A stretch of DNA of 64,000 nt from Caballeronia cordobensis (GTDB lineage: Bacteria > Pseudomonadota > Gammaproteobacteria > Burkholderiales > Burkholderiaceae). The position numbers were made by a program, and so were the translations under genes. The stretch lies in the NCBI RefSeq assembly GCF_001544575.2, contig NZ_FCNY02000001.1, positions 1 to 64,000 on the forward strand, in the 5' to 3' direction. The notes beneath the pieces were generated by a model. That model saw only the letters and a program-made list of their open reading frames with translations. It was not told where the DNA came from and did no database searches. Below are positions 58,530 to 64,000 of the stretch, piece after piece (the stretch's first letter is position 1; each line of letters opens with the position of its first letter).

Positions 58530-59246
58530 ATGCGAATCCTCATTGCCGAAGACGACAGCATACTCGCGGACGGTCTCGTCCGATCACTCCGCCAATCGGG
58601 ATACGCCGTTGACCATGTCAAGCATGGCGTCGAGGCGGACACCGCGCTCTCCCTGCAGACCTTCGACCTGCTGATCCTCGATCTCGGCCTGCCGCTCATG
58701 CCCGGCCTCGAAGTCTTGCGACGCCTGCGCGCGCGCAATTCGCAGATGCCCGTCTTGATCCTCACCGCGGCCGACAGCGTCGACGAGCGCGTGAAAGGCC
58801 TCGATCTCGGCGCCGACGATTACATGGCCAAGCCCTTCGCGCTCAACGAGCTCGAAGCGCGCGTGCGGGCGCTGACGCGCCGCGGCGCGGGCGGCGGTCC
58901 GACCGTCGTCAAGCACGGCTCGCTCTCGTTCGATCAGGTCGGGCGTATCGCGACAATCGGAGATCAGGTCATCGACCTTTCCGCACGCGAGCTCGGCGTG
59001 CTCGAAGTGCTGCTGCAACGAACCGGCCGGCTCGTGTCGAAGGAACAGCTCGTCAATCATTTATGCGAATGGGGCGAGGAAGTCAGCAACAACGCGATCG
59101 AAGTCTATGTGCATCGGCTGAGGAAGAAGATCGAGCCGAGCGGCGCGAAGATCATCACGGTACGCGGCCTGGGTTATACGCTGGAGAAGGCTGTCGCGCC
59201 ATCCAGCGGGGCGAGCGTCGAAACCGCCAGCCATCACTATAAGTAA
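58530..59246 (+). CDS. OmpR-family response regulator (TctD-like)
   Basis: A 238-aa regulator. The receiver domain has EDD at 7-9, phospho-acceptor Asp51 (LLILDLGLP) and Lys near 101 (MAKPFA). A winged-helix DNA-binding domain follows (LSARELGVLEVLLQRTGRLVSK; ending VRGLGYTLEKA). The start at 58530 gives the family N-terminus MRILIAEDD. The kinase gene begins five bases after its stop. The MFS symporter downstream may be its target, in line with TctDE controlling organic-acid uptake; this is inference. Confidence 0.92.
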   Translation: MRILIAEDDSILADGLVRSLRQSGYAVDHVKHGVEADTALSLQTFDLLILDLGLPLMPGLEVLRRLRARNSQMPVLILTAADSVDERVKGLDLGADDYMAKPFALNELEARVRALTRRGAGGGPTVVKHGSLSFDQVGRIATIGDQVIDLSARELGVLEVLLQRTGRLVSKEQLVNHLCEWGEEVSNNAIEVYVHRLRKKIEPSGAKIITVRGLGYTLEKAVAPSSGASVETASHHYK

Positions 59247-59251
59247 GCCGC

Positions 59252-60823
59252 ATGGCGTCGCACGCGTCCACGGAAGCTCATCGAAAAGAAGAAGCGAACG
59301 CCGATTCCGACGCCGAACGCGACGCCCGTTACGCCAATCCGTTCGCGCCGCCCGACGAGCTGGAGCCCGACAACGAAGCGCATCCGCGCTCGCTCTTCGG
59401 CGAGATTCTCGACTGGATGCTCGCGCCGCTTCTGCTGCTCTGGCCGATGAGCATCGCAGTGACGTATCTGGTCGCGAAGTCGATCGCGAACGGGCCGTTC
59501 GACCGCGCGCTCGAAGCCGATGCCTACGTGCTCGCGCGTCAGATCCAGCCGGTCAACGGCGTCGCCGAATTGCGGCTGCCCGACGCAACGCGCGATTTCC
59601 TGCGCGCCGATAACGTCGATCGCGTGTTCTTTCAGGTGCTCGGCACGCGCGGCGAACTCGTCGGCGGCGACCGCGACATGCCTTTGCCGCATGACGACGA
59701 CCGTCCGCAGCCGGGCATCGTCGAATTTCGCGACGACGTTCTGCGCGGCAACGACATTCGCGTCGCTTACACGACCGTCGATCTGCCCGGACTCGTGCCC
59801 GGACGCGATCCCGACAATGCGCAGCCGGTGCTCGTGCAGGTCGCCGAGACGCTCGACAAGCGCAGCCAGCTCGCCAACGACATCATCAAGGGCGTGATCC
59901 TGCCGCAGTTCGTGATCCTGCCGCTCGCGATCATCCTCGTGTGGTTCGGGCTCTCGCGCGGGCTCGCGCCGCTGCACGCGCTGCAGTCGAATATCCGCGC
60001 GCGCCGCCCCGACGATCTCTCGCCGCTCGAAGCCGACCGCGCGCCGCCGGAGATCGCGCCGCTCGTCGCGTCGTTCAACGATCTGCTCACGCGCCTCGAA
60101 CAGAACATGGAGTTTCAGAAACGCTTTATCGCCGATGCCGCGCATCAGATGAAAACGCCGCTCGCGGGCCTGCGCATGCAGGCGGAACTGGCGATGCGAC
60201 AGGACGTGTCGGCGGAAGTGCAGCGCTCGCTCGAACAGATCGCGACGAGCTCCGAGCACGCCGCGCGCCTCGTCACGCAACTGCTCGCGCTCGCGCGGGC
60301 GGAGAATCGCGCGACGGGACAGATCTTCTCGCGCATCGAGCTGACGACGCTCGCGCGGCTCGCCGTGCGCGACTGGGTGCAGGCCGCGCTCGCGAAGCGC
60401 ATGGACCTGGGCTATGAAGAACCGCCGTTTCCGGTCGACGTGGAAGGCAACGTCGTCATGCTGCGCGAGATGCTCTCGAACCTGATCGACAACGCGATCC
60501 GCTACACGCCAGCCGGCGGGCGCATCACCGTGCGCGTGCGGACCGACGAGAACGATCTCGATCTCGTGCATCTGGAAGTGGAAGACACCGGCCTCGGCAT
60601 CCCGCCGGCGGAGCGCGCTCGCGTGGTCGAGCGTTTTTATCGCATTCTCGGTCGCGAGGGCGACGGCAGCGGTCTCGGCCTCGCAATCGTCAAGGAGATC
60701 GCGGCGATGCACGGCGGCGCGCTCGCGATCGAGGATCACGTGTATCAGGAGAACCCGCGCCTTGCCGGAACGCTCGTCCGCGTCAGCCTGCAGCGGGTTT
60801 TTCCTGCCCGGGACAAACCCTGA
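59252..60823 (+). CDS. Sensor histidine kinase (TctE-like)
   Basis: A 523-aa inner-membrane kinase. It has a charged cytoplasmic N-terminus of about 50 residues, membrane helices at about 55-76 and 215-233, and a periplasmic sensor between them resembling the 2CSK_N/TctE sensor (FDRALEADAYVLARQ; GDRDMPLP). HisKA has His298 in DAAHQMKTPLAGL. The ATPase domain shows NLIDNAIRYTPAGG, DTGLGIPPAER and GSGLGLAIVKEIAAMHGG. The unusual N-terminal extension is rich in Glu/Asp/Ala. It forms a pair with the preceding regulator. Confidence 0.92.
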   Translation: MASHASTEAHRKEEANADSDAERDARYANPFAPPDELEPDNEAHPRSLFGEILDWMLAPLLLLWPMSIAVTYLVAKSIANGPFDRALEADAYVLARQIQPVNGVAELRLPDATRDFLRADNVDRVFFQVLGTRGELVGGDRDMPLPHDDDRPQPGIVEFRDDVLRGNDIRVAYTTVDLPGLVPGRDPDNAQPVLVQVAETLDKRSQLANDIIKGVILPQFVILPLAIILVWFGLSRGLAPLHALQSNIRARRPDDLSPLEADRAPPEIAPLVASFNDLLTRLEQNMEFQKRFIADAAHQMKTPLAGLRMQAELAMRQDVSAEVQRSLEQIATSSEHAARLVTQLLALARAENRATGQIFSRIELTTLARLAVRDWVQAALAKRMDLGYEEPPFPVDVEGNVVMLREMLSNLIDNAIRYTPAGGRITVRVRTDENDLDLVHLEVEDTGLGIPPAERARVVERFYRILGREGDGSGLGLAIVKEIAAMHGGALAIEDHVYQENPRLAGTLVRVSLQRVFPARDKP

Positions 60824-61055
60824 GCGCAGGCGCGGAGTGCGGCGAAGAACCACGCGCGAAGAACGAACTTAAACGAATTTAAACGATCGTTCGAATCAGC
60901 TTTGCGGCAATTTCGCGTAAGTTCGCGTTTTTCGCTGTGATCTCGCCGTCCGCGCGACGCGTCAGAACGCCGTAAGTTTTCGTTCCAATAATCCATGCAC
61001 CGGAGCCGCGTTGCCGCGGACCGTCGTATTCGAATATCAAATCAGGAGACGATAC

Positions 61056-62714
61056 ATGGCTACGGTTGAGGGGCGCGTTTCGCACGCACCGATGACGTCG
61101 GAGGAGAAGAAAGTCATCTTCGCCTCGTCGCTCGGCACGGTGTTCGAGTGGTATGACTTCTATCTGGCGGGTTCGCTCGCCGTCTACATCAGCAAGACGT
61201 TCTTTTCAGGCGTCAACCCGACGGCCGGCTTCATCTTCACCCTGCTCGGCTTCGCGGCGGGCTTCGCGGTGCGGCCGTTCGGCGCGATCGTGTTCGGGCG
61301 GCTCGGCGACATGGTCGGGCGCAAGTACACGTTCCTCGTGACGATCGTGATCATGGGTCTGTCGACGTTTCTGATCGGCTTTTTGCCCGGTTACGCGACG
61401 ATAGGCATCGCGGCGCCGATCATCTTCATCGCGATGCGTCTCTTGCAAGGCCTCGCGCTCGGCGGCGAGTACGGCGGCGCTGCGACCTACGTCGCGGAAC
61501 ACGCGCCTTCGAACAAGCGCGGCGCGTGGACGGCATGGATCCAGACGACGGCGACGCTCGGCCTCTTCATCTCGCTGATCGTGATTCTGGCGGTGCGCAC
61601 GATCATGGGCGAAGAGCAGTTCAGCGCGTGGGGCTGGCGCATTCCGTTCCTCGTGTCGATCCTGCTGCTCGCGATTTCCGTGTGGATTCGCATGAAGCTG
61701 CACGAATCGCCGGTGTTCGAGCGCATCAAGGCCGAAGGCAAGACGTCGAAGGCGCCGCTCACGGAAGCGTTCGGCCAGTGGAAGAACCTGAAGATCGTGC
61801 TGCTCGCGCTCTTCGGTCTGACGGCGGGCCAGGCGGTCGTGTGGTACACGGGCCAGTTCTATTCGCTCTTCTTCCTTACGCAGACGCTCAAGGTCGACGG
61901 CACCAGCGCGAACATCATGGTCGCCGTGGCGCTTCTGATCGGCACGCCGTTTTTCGTGTTCTTCGGTTCGCTGTCGGACCGCATCGGGCGCAAGCCGATC
62001 ATCATGGCGGGCTGCCTGATCGCCGCATTGAGCTTCTTCCCGCTCTTCAAGGCGCTCGCGCACTACACGAACCCGACGCTCGAAGCCGCGACGCAGAAAT
62101 CGCCGATCGTCGTGATCGCCAATCCGGACGAGTGCTCGTTCCAGTTCAATCCGGTGGGCACGGCGAAGTTCACGAGCTCGTGCGATATCGCGAAGAGCGC
62201 GCTGTCGAAGGCCGGTTTGAACTACGAGAACGTGGCGGCCCCGGCGGGCACGCAGGCGCAGATCAAGGTCGGCGAAACGGTGGTGAACACCTATGACGGC
62301 AAGGCCGCCGATGCGAAGGCGCAAGGCGCGGCGTTCGACAAGACGCTCTCCGGCACGCTGAAGAGCGCGGGCTATCCGGCGAAGGCGGACCCGGCGCTCA
62401 TCAACTGGCCGATGGCGATCGTGATCCTGACGATCCTCGTGATCTTCGTGACGATGGTGTACGGCCCGATCGCGGCGATGCTCGTCGAGATGTTCCCGGC
62501 GCGAATCCGCTATACGTCGATGTCGCTGCCGTATCACATCGGCAATGGCTGGTTCGGCGGCTTCCTGCCGGCCACGGCGTTCGCGATCGTCGCGGCGAAG
62601 GGCGATATCTACTCGGGCTTGTGGTATCCGATCGTGATCGCGCTCATTACGTTCGTGATCGGCATGCTGTTCGTGAAGGACACGCGCAAGTCGAATGTCT
62701 ATCACGAGGATTGA
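61056..62714 (+). CDS. MFS metabolite:H+ symporter with large periplasmic insert
   Basis: A 552-aa inner-membrane transporter of the MHS (ProP/ShiA/KgtP) group of the major facilitator superfamily. GTVFEWYDFYLAGSLA starts helix 1, GRLGDMVGRKYT follows helix 2 and LSDRIGRKPIIM follows helix 8. These are the family loop motifs. Between helices 9 and 10 (about residues 345-450) there is a soluble segment of about 100 residues with two cysteines (DECSF; SSCDIA), which standard MHS proteins lack. The substrate is probably an organic acid, betaine or osmolyte. AGGAG precedes the ATG. It lies downstream of the TctDE-like pair. Confidence 0.88.
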   Translation: MATVEGRVSHAPMTSEEKKVIFASSLGTVFEWYDFYLAGSLAVYISKTFFSGVNPTAGFIFTLLGFAAGFAVRPFGAIVFGRLGDMVGRKYTFLVTIVIMGLSTFLIGFLPGYATIGIAAPIIFIAMRLLQGLALGGEYGGAATYVAEHAPSNKRGAWTAWIQTTATLGLFISLIVILAVRTIMGEEQFSAWGWRIPFLVSILLLAISVWIRMKLHESPVFERIKAEGKTSKAPLTEAFGQWKNLKIVLLALFGLTAGQAVVWYTGQFYSLFFLTQTLKVDGTSANIMVAVALLIGTPFFVFFGSLSDRIGRKPIIMAGCLIAALSFFPLFKALAHYTNPTLEAATQKSPIVVIANPDECSFQFNPVGTAKFTSSCDIAKSALSKAGLNYENVAAPAGTQAQIKVGETVVNTYDGKAADAKAQGAAFDKTLSGTLKSAGYPAKADPALINWPMAIVILTILVIFVTMVYGPIAAMLVEMFPARIRYTSMSLPYHIGNGWFGGFLPATAFAIVAAKGDIYSGLWYPIVIALITFVIGMLFVKDTRKSNVYHED

Positions 62715-62758
62715 TCGGCGCGGGTTTGGCGAGCTTTTAACAAATCGCGTGGAAGGGG

Positions 62759-62787
62759 TTGACAGCGCGTTCACTGCTCGCCATAAT
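62759..62787 (+). promoter_or_regulatory. Sigma70 promoter of tRNA-Met
   Basis: TTGACA and CATAAT are separated by 17 bases, and the mature tRNA begins 14 bases after the -10 box. This is a near-consensus stable-RNA promoter. Confidence 0.9.
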
Positions 62788-62800
62788 CTCGTCTTCTTTC

Positions 62801-62877
<77 letters not shown>

Positions 62878-62886
62878 GATGTGGAA

Positions 62887-62919
62887 AGCGGCTCACAGCA
62901 ATGTGAGCCGCTTTTTTTT
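62887..62919 (+). terminator. Rho-independent terminator of tRNA-Met
   Basis: A perfect 11-bp stem AGCGGCTCACA / TGTGAGCCGCT with a GCAA loop is followed by eight T residues, nine bases after the CCA end. Confidence 0.95.
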
Positions 62920-63002
62920 CGCCTCGCGCCCTATCCCTTCCCTATTCCAGTCTAGTCCCCGAGCGGCGCCGCGCGCCGGATGGGCACGCGACGCACGACG
63001 GC

Positions 63003-64000
63003 TCAAAGCTGCGCCGTCAGTTGGAAGCCGACCGTCACACGAGCCGTCGGAAATCCGGACGGTTTGTAGAGCGGCGTGCCGGCGAACAACTCGTAACTCA
63101 CGCCGACCGCCTTCAACGGCACGCCGCCACGAATGCCGATGACCGCGCCTACGAGCTGCGTGCCCGCCAGAAACGCGGTGTTCGGTCCGAACACGCGACC
63201 ATAATCGATGCCCGCATAGAGCGACTGCCCGGTCTTTCCGATCGGCGCTTGCAATTCGTTGCGCCAGTAGAAGCCGCGTTCGGCCGCCAGCATATGTTCG
63301 CCATCGAAACCGCGCACCGTGTAGCGGCTGCCGATGGTCAGATCGTCGAGATAGAACAGCGTGTCGTTCGTGTACTGACCGTGAAACGTCGTCACGTAGC
63401 GCAACGCCTGATTCGCCACGGCGAACGGCACCGACACATTCATGTCGAGCACGGCCATATGGAAACGATACGTCGGTCCGTCCGGCTTCGTTGCGGGCGT
63501 GGGCGCGATTGCCGGATCGGGCGGCAGCGACGGGTCCGGCGTCGCGCCGAATGCACCGATGCCCTGCCGATACGCGAGCGTGCCGTCGAACTGCGCACCG
63601 CCGAAGTAGTGGCGGTCCGTCATGCCGAGTTCGAGGAACGTGTTGTTGCGCCGCTGCAGCTCGATCGCTGTGTCGTCGATGAAACTCGCGCCGAAACGCT
63701 TCGACAGTTGAGCGTATGCGCCGAGCACGTCGTTCTGGCTTCGGCGCAGCACGCGCGCCAGCTTGAAACCGGCCGTCTGCGAATTGCCGCTGGAGACGAA
63801 CGTCTGATTCACGCCCGCGATCTGCTGGTAGTACGTGTTGGTGTTGCCGAACAGCGTGGCTGTCCAGTAACCCCAAGGCACGGAATAGGCGCCGTTGAAT
63901 CCGTGCGAGCCAAGGGCCTTGTCGGCGAGTTGGAGGTCTTGATTCGCGCCGAGCGTCAGCACGTCGTTCAAGCCGAGCGGATTGTTCAGGCCGAAGCTCA
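63003..64000 (-). CDS. TpsB/ShlB-family two-partner secretion outer-membrane transporter, C-terminal part
   Basis: The C-terminal 332 residues of an outer-membrane beta-barrel; the gene continues past the right edge of the window. Upstream codons at the edge read SFGLNNPLGLNDVL, a typical ShlB/FhaC barrel start. The conserved L6-loop motif SRYTVRGFDGEHMLAAERGFYWRNEL and a C-terminal strand ending in TVGFQLTAQL are present. Such barrels secrete, and sometimes activate, large haemolysin or haemagglutinin partners. The TpsA partner and POTRA domains are outside the window. A Pro/Asp/Thr-rich insert lies near the middle (DPSLPPDPAIAPTPATKPDG), unusual for a barrel loop. Confidence 0.88.
   Translation of the reverse strand, partial: SFGLNNPLGLNDVLTLGANQDLQLADKALGSHGFNGAYSVPWGYWTATLFGNTNTYYQQIAGVNQTFVSSGNSQTAGFKLARVLRRSQNDVLGAYAQLSKRFGASFIDDTAIELQRRNNTFLELGMTDRHYFGGAQFDGTLAYRQGIGAFGATPDPSLPPDPAIAPTPATKPDGPTYRFHMAVLDMNVSVPFAVANQALRYVTTFHGQYTNDTLFYLDDLTIGSRYTVRGFDGEHMLAAERGFYWRNELQAPIGKTGQSLYAGIDYGRVFGPNTAFLAGTQLVGAVIGIRGGVPLKAVGVSYELFAGTPLYKPSGFPTARVTVGFQLTAQL

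Overview
The window is a chromosome segment of a high-GC betaproteobacterium, most likely Burkholderiaceae of the Caballeronia/Paraburkholderia type. The call rests on gene content and order: pgk-pyk-fba followed by purC-purE-purK and sua5, ilvE beside azlCD, a zinc-finger gene and waaF, recA-recX with sucCD, and paired NodT-type RND efflux operons. It also rests on codon use and on the repeat at the left end. No prophage, transposase or plasmid gene was found. It reads as core chromosome with a few accessory insertions. About 50 protein genes and one tRNA are described.

Layout. 4-544 is an inverted-arm repeat element without a convincing gene. 589-5351 (minus strand) holds xylulokinase, an AGE-family sugar isomerase/epimerase and the glutathione-dependent formaldehyde oxidation pair (adhC/frmA and S-formylglutathione hydrolase). 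5687-7078 is an NCS2 purine permease. 7232-19624 (minus) carries two complete RND efflux operons in tandem with identical architecture, followed by a divergent TetR/AcrR regulator (20070). A palindromic operator at 19905-19924 is embedded in the predicted promoter of the second operon. 20697-24299 holds an isochorismatase-like hydrolase, a GlxA-type AraC regulator, a CoxG-like protein, a DUF427 protein and a small secreted protein. 24440-28267 is a DegP/HtrA protease downstream of a two-component system. 28527-31462 holds PBP4 (dacB) and a GDSL lipoprotein.

31522-32159 is a CRISPR array: ten clear 28-bp repeats plus one decayed terminal repeat, at an exact 61-bp period. The repeat resembles type I-E when read on the minus strand. 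No cas gene lies in the window, so the array is orphan at this scale.

32236-40334 (minus) is sua5, purK, purE, purC, fructose-bisphosphate aldolase, pyruvate kinase and phosphoglycerate kinase. 40695-43339 combines azlCD (branched-chain amino-acid export) with divergent ilvE and a zinc-finger protein. 43478-48901 holds waaF, an NTF2-like protein, a YheT-type hydrolase, a conserved unknown and a periplasmic M48 metalloprotease. 49078-53013 holds moaC, then a PglL-type O-oligosaccharyltransferase next to a type IV pilin (a likely ligase-substrate pair), then a TerC protein. 53121-58244 holds sucD, sucC, a DUF2889 protein, recX and recA, with a perfect LexA box upstream of recA. 58530-62714 holds a TctDE-like two-component system and an MFS symporter. 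A tRNA-Met with its own promoter and terminator follows at 62801. The window ends inside a TpsB/ShlB-type outer-membrane transporter.

All family calls come from reading motifs by eye. No database search was possible.
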